A stretch of 64,000 nt of DNA, taken from assembly GCA_907163345.1 (NCBI GenBank), contig CAJQUN010000060.1, positions 1,116,001 to 1,180,000 on the forward strand, given 5' to 3'. The notes below the pieces were generated by a model that saw nothing but the letters and a program-made list of their open reading frames with translations, was not told the DNA's origin and made no database searches. The stretch's first letter is position 1, and each line of letters opens with the position of its first letter. This DNA comes from Haberlea rhodopensis. Its lineage: Eukaryota; Streptophyta; Magnoliopsida; Lamiales; Gesneriaceae. This document shows positions 43,937-56,138 of this stretch, piece by piece. Position numbers and translations under genes: made by a program.

Positions 43937-45800
43937 TGTAAGGCCTCTCTACCTTAACAGTGTAAAAAGGATAAAAATAGGGCTAACATGCATTAAAGAC
44001 AGTTTATGGTTCCGGTTGTAGCCTTGAGCTAACAGGATTATAGGCCAAAATATAAATTCCAAAAGCTAATTAATTTCATTCCCAATCATGAATGTTAATG
44101 CTATAGATTCACACTACTCCTAGAGTAGAGACTATCCAAAAATCCTGTATCCTAATTCTTTAATGCTCCTCGTAGCTCACTGCCTCAACCCGGCCCATAG
44201 CCCTCCAAGTCCAAAAGGTGTACCTACAGGAACAACTCACTATGAGCATATACACCACTATTCAACAAAATCCAAGCACGATAACATAAATAATTGCATG
44301 AGATATATATGTATGTATGCTCCCTGATTTACCACATTAGCACATTTTCATTGTTGTTCCTATTTCATAAACTCATGCACAAATCATTAGTTCATAATAT
44401 AATGATCGATACCACGTTCCAGTTATAACCATAATATTCCACATTAATCACTAGAAATGTGACTGTTCCGGTCCTGTTACAACAGCGGAATTTTAGGACC
44501 CCTCGCTTCGACATATAGCGGCATCATTTGATATCCCTCGCTTCGACAATGACAGCAGCATGTACATCGCTTCGACATGACAGTGGCAAATATCATATTA
44601 CCATCGCTTCATATGACAGCGGCAAGTACCTCCCTCGCTCGTATATAACAACTACAGGAACAATCAAGCATTTCCAACCACATATATAAACACAACGCTT
44701 GAGTCCACAATCATAATGCATCACCATTATCTCAATATATATCAACACATTTCATAATCCACACTTGTACACGATATATATATAGCCAAAAGCGTAAGAA
44801 CACATTTTACCGTCCGATGCCCGTACGTCTCACTACGTACCATAGTCTCAAAAGTGGAGAAGTTGAAGAACTTTATCTCCTTGAAGTTGTTGGTACCTGG
44901 GATGGTTCTACACAACCATACAAATCAATATTAGAAGCCAATTATAGTCCAATATCAAAATTCCACAAAAAAGACACCAAAAACACACATTTTTGTATCT
45001 CGCGATCGATCGCCACCCAGGCCCGATCGATCGCGAGATCATACTGGCCGTTTCTAAAATTTTCAGCCCTTGGCAATTGATCGCCACTTTTGTCGCGATC
45101 GATCGCCAAATGCTTCTGGAGCCTACTGGTTGCACGCGATCGATCGCCAAAAACGGGCAATCGATCGCCGCTGTCTGTGTTGCGAGAAACACCATTTTTG
45201 CACCATAAATTCTTCACCAACCTCACCAACACTTATACCAACAAACCAAAAACATAAAAACACCTTAAACCTTCAATTTGCACCATTAAACAACCAAAAA
45301 TCCTACACCCAACCAAAAATCATACCAACCCAAATGGAACTTTTGCAAAGATTTCTCTTCTCCTTGGAGCCAAAAATCGAAATGGAAGGGAATGTAGGGT
45401 TTGGAGAGTGTGTTGGGGATTTTTTTAATAAAGTGATGGGTAAAGTGGGGTAATAAGGGGTTGTGGGGGGTTAAATTAAAAATTGAACCCCAACAATTAA
45501 CATGATGTATAAAACATCCCAACATGGTATTTTAAAAGTATTTTACCAAAATGCACCAAACTTCACAAAATCCATACTCTCCACATAATTAACAACCAAT
45601 ACAATTAAATCATGTTAATACCCCATTTCCCAATATGCATAACATGCACCCTAAAATGCAACCCCCGGGTCACGCCTATCATGTGACTAAGCATTTCAAC
45701 AAGATAATTAATTCCAACACATAAATCAATTATCACCATAATTAATCACGTAAACATAATTAATGCCCAAATTGCAATTAATCATTTCGGGGATATCACA
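43937..45800 (-). mobile_element. Solo chromovirus LTR in LARD 2, TSD CGTAC
   Basis: An LTR of 1864 bp with TG at 43937 and CA at 45800, flanked by CGTAC at 43932-43936 and 45801-45805. Order and content match the gypsy D LTR (54002-56070): ctactcctagagtagagact, gcatatagcggca and cgcttcgaca repeats, the catcggacggtaaaa block (minus strand, near 44806), a palindrome array, and the terminal cggggatatcaca. Without an interior it is a solo LTR. Confidence 0.93.
44997..45170. repeat. LTR palindrome array 7
   Basis: Six units. The first pair is a perfect 16-nt stem (ATCTCGCGATCGATCG at 44997-45012 and its complement at 45024-45039) with an 11-nt loop. The last pair has cores 11 bp apart (loop ccaaaaacggg). 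Confidence 0.9.
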
Positions 45801-48289
45801 CGTACTCCACGTATTGCCGTGATTACAAAATCCAAACGGATTTACATCGCCGAATCATGAACATATCATGAACGACACGCCAACCGCGAGGACACCAACC
45901 TCGCACCAAAACCTGGAATGGGACAACCTCCCAAACCGTTATGATCCCAACAGAACGTCAGCAAATCCCAATGCCAACCGTTTCAAAGCAGTCAGCCAAC
46001 CCTAACTGCTAACCAAACGAATCATTGCAATTCCAAAGTAGATATCGTCTCGATGATATCTCCATGATTTATCCTACGATGTTAAACATACGTAGTTACT
46101 AAGGAAACCATTAGCACACAACAATGTACCTAAACTACATCCGGCTTCCACTTTCTAGATCCATCTCCCTCAAAGGAGTAGTTGCATCACTTTGCAACAC
46201 AGATTGGGCAACAACAAGGCCCCGATCAACACGAAACACATCTCCAAAGATGTCTACGTCCGTGTGTTCCAAGAAATCACATCTTGGTCCAAACACACTA
46301 TCGAGACTCCACAAGGTCTCAAGTTCCACAGAGGTCATGTAAGACAATCAATTGCATTCCCGCCACACGTGTCAACCACGACCCTAAACAAATCCGAATC
46401 CTGGCCATCCCTCATTTATCCTGGGATTCAACAATCCTAAAACAGGGAGGCTATCGAATTGACCAGCAAGAATTACCACGGTCCTAAAACACGACAAGCC
46501 CTCCTCAGGGGAAGTCAACCGGACCTCACGATTATTCCTCAGAATACATCGTGCCATCGAGATCACCAATCTCATATTGCCACAATCTCCCACTGGAGAT
46601 TTATTCATCCAAGTATACTAACCTGATGCTCGACGAGCACTAAGAAATGCTGGCATTCGAACACACACACTGGTACACATGCCCAAGTACCAAAACAACT
46701 TGCATACTCAATGCAACAGACTCGGGTGTCTCCAATCACACCCAAAGTCCCAACACTAACTGTCAATCCCCAGCTATTCTCACCTCGCGGAGAATAATGA
46801 CTGACAGGCCCACGACCAATGGTGTGATTCCAACATCAACACCACCCAAACCGACTCATTGAATCTTCAAAGATTCCCAATCGGTCGGTATATCAATACC
46901 ACTTTCCTCACAAGGAAAATGTCATGAATCCATGACCCTCCAACCTCGAACCACCTTTCGGAACACCTGGATACGTTTATGCCCAAAACATACTTCGGAA
47001 CTAAATATACGCAATTGGTTCAAAATATGCATCAAACGACTATCACCAAATCGAAACTCGTATACGCCATGTATACTCAACTAACGATGCCCTGTACTAT
47101 TGCCATAGTACTCCACAAACTCGAGCATCACCTCGGAGACGTCTCCTCATGCGTCTCACCGAAAAGTAAAGCGATTACCCCCGTCCAACACTAGAAATGC
47201 TCACCATGGCTGATTCACTATCAGTCCCTCAATCAACATCAACTGTCTCCATGACAGTAAACACCACATCTCGCCAAGAGATACGAACAACGAAGTAGTG
47301 TCAAACCACTTATTATAATCCACAATTAAATCAGGTCTCCAAGTGCATCCCAAATTCATGGATTCCCAGATCGAGTTAACAACGACTTGTTGACACTCTT
47401 GTTGGTACCCCACCAAAATTGAGCTGTCCCCAGACAAGTCCCACAACAAAAGCGCACAACCATTCCGTGAGGTATTCCCAACCTCAACCTCATATATAGT
47501 GGTGACTGCTAGAGTCCACCATAAACATCATCGTATCACCGTACGATTTACTAACTCGACCCCAACGAGCAACATAACGGCTACAACAAGTCCATCATGG
47601 CACTGCGCGACACGTGGCAAGCAAAATCGCTGCCTCCTTAGGTTTTAACCAAACCTACCAACGCATCACACGTTCCATCCCGGTATACCATACCGTCACA
47701 TCCATTAGAGTAGTGGGTCATCACCCAATATTTCTCTAATACCAATGCACAAATGACATCCCGGTGTCCTTGCTCAACCACGAAGTCATCCTAATCCATT
47801 AGGATCTATCCCACACCCTCAAGGGTGGGCGTGACCACGTCCACCACATGTCACATCGACAAAAGCGAGTAGTTTCCTCAACGACTACTCCTATCGCCAA
47901 TCACTTGGCCAAAGACCATCCCAACGAGTACACCTAAATGTACCACTACTCGTAACATAAATACTTCAACATACATTGCGGTATACACACATGTATAGCA
48001 CATCCAGCCATAGGTCGAGCAAACTTGCTCGGCATAAGGGTCACGTCAACCAGTGACGTAGACACCACCTTGTGCCGAACATCGGCAGCCCAAAATATAC
48101 CACTAAGAACGTCTACACCATTGTATTATTTAACGCAACGATGTTTCACGTCTACATGAAACATCCACTATGCTGTTATCTCGTGACGGTAATGCCGACA
48201 CATGACATTCAATTCATTGTTAACTAGTGACGGTACATGCCAAAACCTATGATACTCAATACAATAATAAAGGACAGTAATATACCTCC

Positions 48290-49140
48290 ATCCTTTGCTA
48301 ACAAAGTAGCGGTCTACCTGCCGCCGTCGCTCAATAGCAATATGCAATCAGCACCCGTCGCTCGAAGACGGCATAATCCCATGCTGTGCACCTAGTGGCA
48401 TAATCCATCGCTACAAAATTGACGGCATGATCCCTCGTCACACAGTCAGCAGCATGAGCCTTGCTATGCACATCCGGGCACAAATCATCATCAATCGAAT
48501 AGCGGAATGAGACATCGCTATATACATAATTGGCGGCAAGAACCATCGCTATGAAATCAGTGGAACGTACCTTTGCTAACAGATGTCCAGCGGCATGAAC
48601 CATCGCTAATAACATAGCGGAAAAGACATCGTCATACACACACCCGGCGGAATAACCATCGTCAATATTATAGCGGCATGAACCATCGCTCGATATACCT
48701 GGCGGCATGAATCATCGCCAATGTCATAGCGGAAAGAGGCATCGTTATACACGCACCTGGCGGAATAATCATCGCCCATAATATAGCGGCATGAACCATC
48801 GCTTGATATACCGGCGACATGAATCATCGCCAATGACATAGCGGAAAGAGGCATCACTATACACGCACCTGGCGGAATAATCATCGCCCATAATATAGCG
48901 GCATGAACCATCGCTCGATATACCTGGCGGCATGAACCATCGCCAATAATATAGCGGAATGAGGCATCGCTACACATGTACCCGGCGGCATGAACCATCG
49001 CCGATCAATATAGTGGAATAAGACATCGCTATCAATATACCTGGCGGCATGAACCATCGCCAACCAATATGGCGGAATGAGACATCGCTATCAATATACC
49101 TGGCGGCATGAACCATCGCCAACCGAATCAGCGGAACAGA
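48290..49140. repeat. ~50-bp repeat array in LARD 2 interior
   Basis: About sixteen units of agcggcatgaaccatcgcc followed by atata/ataatatagcgg and a gacatcgctat linker. Copies 48710-48960 are nearly exact duplicates of each other, which indicates recent expansion. Confidence 0.88.
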
Positions 49141-49250
49141 TCAAGGACTCAAGAGGTACTCACATGCATGTAGCACTTTGTTCCTTTCGGACCCAAGAGG
49201 TGGCTCACATTACATGCAGCACTTTGCTCCCGATCGCGTCGCTCAAATAT

Positions 49251-49480
49251 CGATAATGTGGTTGTTCCGATCTTGTTATAGCAGCGGAATTTTAGGACCC
49301 CTCGCTTCGACATATAGAGGCATCATATGATATCCCTCGCTTCGACAATGACAGCGGCATGTACATCGCTTCGACATGACAGCGGCATGTACATCGCTTC
49401 GACATGACAGCGGCAAATATCATATTACCATCGCTTCATATGACAGCGGCAAGTACCTCCCTCGCTCGAATATAACAACC
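49251..49480 (-). repeat. Segment shared with chromovirus LTRs
   Basis: This part of the LARD 2 interior follows 44455-44650 of the solo chromovirus LTR almost base for base (gcggaattttaggacccctc, then cgcttcgacatatag). The difference is one extra 27-bp copy of the gcggcatgtacatcgcttcgacatgaca unit. The LARD copy at 40480-40810 has only a weak counterpart. Confidence 0.82.
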
Positions 49481-50025
49481 ACCGGAATCTTCTACTAGCT
49501 CTATATACCTGCATCAAGGTTAACACAACAGTTCATAAATCCTACTACGTCATATCGACGGCTCAATAATGTCCCTCGCTTCGACAATGACAGCGGCATG
49601 TACATCGCTTCGACATGACAGAGGCAAATATTATGATCCATTGCTGATGATATACCCGTAGTAGGACGCTAAATGTAACACATTGTATATTCAATAACAA
49701 TTGAAATCATACCATAATATCCCACTGTCTGTTGTCAACCATTCCTGTCCTTAGCAGCATATCACATTCCCCATTTCCTGATTTTCCTACAAAATCAGAT
49801 CTCTTAGCACATACATGGAGTGCCAGACATTACCCTTAATGCCATCCCATCGTATTCTACACGATTCCTACAACCACAATGATCAGTAATACCACTTTCC
49901 ATATCGTAAAAGCACATAAGAAATTAGTTGTGTCACACAACACTAATACCATCATGTATAAATATGTGCTACCAATTCCTATCAACAAGTTTCTAGGCCC
50001 TTAACAGCCCCAAAGAGCAACCACT

Positions 50026-50037
50026 GCTCTGATACCA
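50026..50037 (-). promoter_or_regulatory. Primer binding site, tRNA-Met type (LARD 2)
   Basis: The minus strand reads TGGTATCAGAGC four bases from the start of the LTR at 50042. Confidence 0.92.
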
Positions 50038-51452
50038 CTAATGTAAGGACCCCCGTGCCCTTAACCTGTTATTAGTGTATTAATCCATGCCATTAGTGCA
50101 TACAATCGTTCATGTAGGGGAAAACCACTTATCATTATAGCCAATCATGCCCCATATAAAAATTCTTTAACATTATTCCATATAATGTCTAGTTTCCCCC
50201 AACCAAGTCCACATACATCATGCACCAACATAATACACTAACATGCTCTCAATTCATTTAGCAATTCAGTAATTAATTGCATGCTACTCATAAATGAAGA
50301 GAGAAAGACCCTTGCCTTTTGATACATACCATATACACATAGTAGTGCTCACATGCGAGCATCGAATAAATATATATGTAATAAATGTATAAAACGTCGT
50401 ACACAATACCGTCACTTGTACTTCGATCCCTGGAATCACTTCCATTCCATAGCTCGATCACAGCTCCAGAGCTACCATTGTACCTGTTTCACCTGCCCCA
50501 ACAGAGACAGCCCCCACACGGGGTGAGCATACCAACACCACACCATCAAGAATCACAATTAAACAATTCATAATTCACAAAATATAAATGCAGTGAATTT
50601 AAATGATACTCCCTGGATGGCATCATCCTCATCCGGGATCCCACTGTATTGTCCCTGATCTCAAAACAACCAAATTCATCAAATTCCAAATATCCAGCAA
50701 ATCATTACACTGATTAACTATGCCTATGATCCAATTCCATATCGATAGGGGAATAAAATACAGATATTCTAGATATCTAGCCAAAGATCACATTTCCTCG
50801 CTCATTCAAAGTAGCGGCATCACTTACCGATGTTCGCTCCATAGCGACCACATCCCGACAATCGCTCGCTCCAAGGCGGCACCAAACATTACATAAAACC
50901 GACCAACATGACACACCCAGTCCCATTTACATTAACCATTTATTGCAAGACACAATGTACTATGCATCGACTAATAACCCTTACCATTCATCTAACTCGT
51001 GCACGACAATTGCAATAATGTAATAAGATCATGCTCGTACGTTACACGTACCTTAAGTTTCCGTAGTCCAAGCCAAACCTTGCTTGAGTTCCATGCCTCA
51101 AGAAATATGTGCTAAAACACATAAACAACTCACAATCAAGCGTAAGTATGCAACCACGTGCCCACGCACGTTCGCAACCTCTAAACCCATCGTCAATCCA
51201 TGACGATTACCAAAATAAAGCCCCCGGCTAGGCATGCATAATACCCAAAAATATTCCATTTAAAACGTTTAAAAGATAGCCAAAAACTCAACCGAAAAAC
51301 CCGTTTTATTAAACTTTGGTTCCAACCAATCCATTTTAAAAGTATAGCATTCCCATTGGAATGTAGACATTGCCCCGGAAACGGTCCCTTTAAACCTCGA
51401 TTCCAAAATCCCGACTTTTTCCAAAATTTTGAAAAAAACAAAGGGAATAGGG

Positions 51453-51644
51453 CCGCGATCGATCGGCGCTAAGCCGCGATCGATCGCCATACCCTACTGC
51501 CCGAAAATAATCACGCCGCGATCGATCGCCTGAAATCGCGATCGATCGCCCTCTTTTCGCGATCGATCGCCGCTACTGTTCATCACCTTCTCAAATCAGC
51601 AACATGTCGCGATCGATCGACGCCAAGCCGCGATCGATTGCGAC
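51453..51644. repeat. LTR palindrome array 8
   Basis: Seven units. It is the counterpart of array 6. The final hairpin (arms 51606-51619 and 51631-51644, 11-nt loop) has one mismatch from a C-to-T change. The middle units here are intact GCGATCGATCGC where array 6 has a few changes. Confidence 0.9.
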
Positions 51645-51973
51645 CTGCGGGTTTCCGAAAAAAATCAAGCTTCCATGGTGTTTTTCACACCCAAACTCAA
51701 AACTAACACCCCAAACTTCCTCAACGCCCCCAATACACCATTTGCAACCAATAAAAACACTTAAAACTCAACTTTGAATTTTTACCAAAAAATCCCCAAA
51801 TCTAAATCCAACCCATGCCTTAACCAAAAATCAACAATACCATAATCAAATCGAAGCTAAAGGCGAGGGGAAGAGAATTACCAACTTTTATTCAAGAAAT
51901 TCGGCTCCCGAGCCAAGCTTCCAACGATTTATGCACCAAGGCAACAATGGGGGAAGGAGGGAGGGTTTTGGGC

Positions 51974-51977
<4 letters not shown>

Positions 51978-52004
<27 letters not shown>
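51978..52004. repeat. (GA)n microsatellite, expanded in one LTR
   Basis: About 13-14 GA units here against about 7 at 43498-43512 in the partner LTR, a difference that arose since insertion. Confidence 0.85.
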
Positions 52005-52008
<4 letters not shown>

Positions 52009-53314
52009 ATTGTGTCCAGAACACCGAGTCGACTTGGTATATATAGTACCAAGACTCCGAAATATCAATACCTCCACAAATACATCGTGATTCATTAAAA
52101 ATCATCTGTTTTAAAAAATTATCTCTCCAACTCAAATTCCATCACCAGCCCCAGTACAAGGTACTCCGGACCCCGGATCCCACCAAAGACCAAATTCCAA
52201 GGTTATTACCACGATGAGAATACACTCTCATCCCTTGGATCCAACGACTCAAAAAAATAGGATTTAAAATCCCCAGGAGTCCCAAAACCTCAATTATTAC
52301 ACAAATTGCCACAAATAAAATCCATTAAGGATTATTACCACACCGGGATTAAAGCCAATAATTCCCGGGTATCACATGAAAAGAGAACTATAACAACATT
52401 TATACAAACCATATACACATACAATAGTGCTCACATGCGAGCATCGAATGCGTGAATGTGTATCTAATGTATAAAGCGCCCTATCTCAATATCGATACTG
52501 GTACCTCGGCCCTGGAAGCACCTCAAATCAAATGCTCGAACTCAACTCCGGAGCCACTGTTGTACCTGTTCCACCTGCCCCAACAGAGACATCCCCCACA
52601 TGGGGTGAGCATACCAATACCACCATCTCAATAACAGTAATATCACAATTCATAATTTACAGAGTATAAAGCTGTAAACTCAAAAGATACTCCTTGTATA
52701 GTATCGTCACCATATGGGATCCCAATGTTGTACCTGCTCTCACAATAACCGAAATTATCAAACTCCAAAGTTAGTTAATCATTTCATTGATTAACTTTAC
52801 CCATGCTCATACCGATAATAAAACCAAATGTAATTAATTAATTACTTTAATGATTTACAAATAACACATATACCTCTACCATGATTTCACAGTTCCATAC
52901 CTCGCACGCTCAACAACAGCGACATCATAACCGATGTTTGCTCCATAGCGACAACATCCCAAGCATTGCTCGCTACATAATGGAAACGTATAATTCGCAA
53001 TACATACCAATTCATTGCACCCTAGTATATTATTCATTCTACAATGGCAATAATATATAACACTATGCTCGTACATTATACGTACCTCATACTCCAGTAG
53101 CAAGAGTCAATCTTTGCCTTTGCCCCAAAATCCAGTGAATTACATGCTAAACACAATTAATGACTCACAATTAATTACATGTACACAACACATACCCGAA
53201 CATGTATACAACCTCCAAATACATCATCAAATCATGATGATTAACAATTTAAAAGAACCGGGCAAATCATGCATCGCTTCCACAACAACCAAATATTTTC
53301 CACAATACACAGCC

Positions 53315-53556
53315 TCTCGATCGATCGAGCACAGCCTCTCGATCGATCGGCCAAGGGTGCTCGATCGATCGAGAGTCCCAGAAAATTTATGCCCAAAATT
53401 TATCTTCGCTCGATCGATCGAACAGACTTCTCGATCGATCGCCCGACCTTCTCGATCGATCACCAGTTTGCTCGATCGATCGAGCACACTATTTATCGTC
53501 GTCAAATTTTGCTAATGATGCGCGATCGATCGAGCCCATTTTTCGATCGACCGGTG
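53315..53556. repeat. LTR palindrome array 9
   Basis: Nine units, mainly CTCGATCGATCGAG, in the split LARD LTR. Core-to-core gaps are 10-12 bp. The outer bases are T/A, unlike the G/C of arrays in the closely related LARD 2 LTRs. Confidence 0.9.
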
Positions 53557-54001
53557 AGCTCCGTAACATCCAAAAATGGCATTTTACAATCTAAAACCCC
53601 CAGAATAATAATACTAACACCCTATACACCATAAATCCTTAACAAGGAACCATAAATCCTCCCCAAAACATAACAACAAAAAATCTCCAAAATCCAAAAT
53701 CTCAAACCCAATCCTACACATGCCCAAATTCTACAATACCACAATCAAAAAGAAGATAAATGCGAGGGGAAAGAAGATTACCAAATTATTTTCGAGAAAT
53801 CTCACTCCAAAATTGAGCCTCCATCGATTTTTGCCCCAAGGGAAAAGTGGAAGGGAAAGGGAAGGCTTGGGCGTGGGAAAGTGGAGAGAGGAGAGAGGAG
53901 AGGGAGAGAAATCAAGTAATGACTGAACACCGAGTCCACTTGGTATATATAGTACCAAGGCTCCAAAAATCCCGAGTCTCACATACTCGCATCATAATAA
54001 T

Positions 54002-56070
54002 TGTAAGGACCCTAGTTCCTTAAGTGCGGATTAAAGGCGTAAGTAGAGCTAACATACATCTATAAGAGTATAAAGTTCGTGTTGATGCCTTGAGCTATTA
54101 AGATTACAGTGCCAAAATAAAAATTCCAAAAGGAATAATTATATTCCCAATCAAATGAATGTTAATCATATAGCTTTACACTACTCCTAGAGTAGAGACT
54201 ATACAAAAGAATCACATATGTTATACCAAAAGCACTCCTCACTAGCTCACCGCATCAACCCGCCTTAGCCATTCCGCCCCAAAATGTACCTACAAGAACA
54301 ACCCCAAAACTATGAGCATCTAACAAACCATATTCACAATAATATGATTGTAATTTAAAATGCATAGACCGTAAATATGAATCACTTCCTGTATTTAATA
54401 CATTTAAATGCTCCGTTTGGTTGTCCCTGTACCACAATCATAATCAATATATTATAATACCAATAATATATGTCATGACATGTATCTATTCCATGTATAC
54501 CAATGGCCATTTCCAGTCTTATTACATCAGTGACATAATACCCCTCGCGTTTACATGACAGCGGCATTAATACCCATCGCTTCGACATATTAGCGACATA
54601 ATATCCCTCGCAATAATAATATGACAGCGGAATTATCCTTCGCTTCGACATATTTGCGGCAAATATTCTTCATCGCTATAATATGACAGCGACAAATATT
54701 CTATCATCGCTTCGACATGAAGGCGGCAAGTATTCTTCTCACTGGAATATAATCTCGACTCACAATCACATGCACCAATGCATCTAATATACACATGCAA
54801 CCATAATGCATATCCAACCCATGTATGCAACCATGATGCATAACCAAGACCATGTATGCAACCGTAATGCATAATTAAATCCATGTATGCAACCAAAATG
54901 CACAACTAAATTCAATGCGTAAGTATGTTTTACCGTCCGATGCCCCTACGTCTCACTACGTACCTTTGTACCAAAGTGTGGTGTGTTGTGGGACTATATT
55001 TCCTAGGATGAGTGGCCACCTGTGATGGTTCTACACATTCACACAAACCAATATTAGAAGCCAATAATAGTCCGATACCAAAAATCCCACAAAAATAACC
55101 AAAATAACAAGTTTTGGTGACTCGCGATCGATCGCTACTTAGCCCCGATCGATCGCGAGTTCACACTGCCCGAGCCAACATTTTTCTGTCTTAGGAGATC
55201 GATCGCCATGTTTGGCGCGATCGATCACGAGACCCACCGATCGATCGCCTAAACATGGCGATCGATCGCCAAGTGCTTCTACCACACACTGCCTGCGCGC
55301 GATCGATCGACAAAAACGGGCGATCGATCGCCGCTTCCTATTACCCGAAAAATCACCTTGTTTTACACCATTTTTCTTCCCCAATCCACACCAACTCAAA
55401 TAACATTAAACCAACAACATAAAAACACCATAAACCTTCAATATACACCTTAATACCACCAAAAATCCAATACCCAACCAACTACAACACAAACCCAAAA
55501 CAAACCCATTTCAAAACCCAAAATACAAACTCAAATTAAAACCAAACTTCATAAGAACAACTAGGAAGGATCCACACCCCGTTTGGACTCCAAATCCTAC
55601 CAAGAATCTCACAAATGAAGCTTTTGCAAAGATTTCCTCTCCTCCTTTGCACCAAAAACATGGATGGGGTTTGGGGATAGGGTTGGGAGAGTGAAATTGA
55701 TTGGTAAAGAGTGATGGGGGTGTGGGGCAGTGGGGTATAAGGGTTAATTAAAACATGTACCCCAATAATTAGCATGATGTATAAAATATCCCAACATGAT
55801 ATTTTAAAAGCATTTTCCAGAAATGCACCAAAACTTCAATTAAATACATGCTTTACCAAATAATCATTAACCATCACAATTAAACCATGTTAACACCCAA
55901 TTCCCAAACATGCATAACAAGCACCCCGAAATGCATTACCAGGTCACGCCCATATGTGACTAAGCATTTCCCATATTAATTAATTCCCACATTAAATTAA
56001 TTAACACCATAAATAATCACATAAACATAATTAATTCCCACATGCATATAATTATTTCGGGGATATCACA
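54002..56070 (-). mobile_element. Gypsy D 3' LTR
   Basis: 2069 bp with TG at 54002 and CA at 56070. It contains an inverted repeat ctactcctagagtag near 54182, cgcttcgaca/agcggca repeats at 54530-54740, a catgtatgcaaccat tandem repeat at 54790-54900, the palindrome array 55120-55334, and a TATA-like ttttatacat (minus strand) near 55775. The left flank is LARD LTR. The left 5 bp (ataat) is the possible target duplication. Confidence 0.9.
55120..55334. repeat. LTR palindrome array 10
   Basis: Eight units. The first pair is a perfect 15-nt stem (ACTCGCGATCGATCG at 55120-55134, complement at 55146-55160) with an 11-nt loop. A later pair (CGATCGATCGCC and GGCGATCGATCG near 55237-55269) also forms a perfect stem, with its cores 11 bp apart. 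Confidence 0.92.
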
Positions 56071-56138
56071 ATACTCTCGTACTTATAAGATTTCGCCCTC
56101 GAAATCGCATGTACTACCAATCCGAAACTAAACACAAA

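Larger units (their letters stand above)
45806..50025 (-). mobile_element. LARD 2 interior, non-coding
   Basis: Together with 43885-43931 this is the interior of LARD 2. It has no readable protein domain on either strand. The 46000-48100 part is moderately complex sequence homologous to 37746-39000. The 48100-49500 part is repeats. The end near 49750-50025 is conserved with 41040-41344 and precedes the primer site. Confidence 0.82.
41583..52376 (-). mobile_element. LARD 2: complete non-coding LTR element, TSD TGAAA
   Basis: The 5' LTR is 50042-52376 (2335 bp) and the 3' LTR 41583-43884 (2302 bp). They are nearly identical over long stretches, with a 9-bp indel (ctcatccgg block near 50625) and a GA-microsatellite difference. 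TGAAA flanks both ends (41578-41582 and 52377-52381). A primer site is at 50026-50037. The interior, excluding the solo LTR, is about 4.3 kb with no gag or pol. This is the definition of a LARD. The shared primer site and LTR ends point to chromoviruses as helpers. Confidence 0.93.
50042..52376 (-). mobile_element. LARD 2 5' LTR
   Basis: The partner of 41583-43884. It contains a palindrome array at 51453-51644, and a longer GA run (51978-52004) than the other copy. The right end is TCACA at 52376, followed by the TGAAA duplication. Confidence 0.93.
41345..54001 (-). mobile_element. LARD 5' LTR split by LARD 2 and cut by gypsy D
   Basis: The LTR starts TGTAAGGACACCGTGTCC at 41345. It is interrupted at 41582 by LARD 2, resumes at 52382 and ends at 54001, where the LTR of gypsy D begins. 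Only about 1.86 of the usual 2.3 kb is present, so the remainder should lie beyond gypsy D, outside the window. It differs clearly from the LTR at 28327. Its palindromes have T/A outer bases rather than G/C, so the two may not be a pair from one insertion. Confidence 0.8.
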
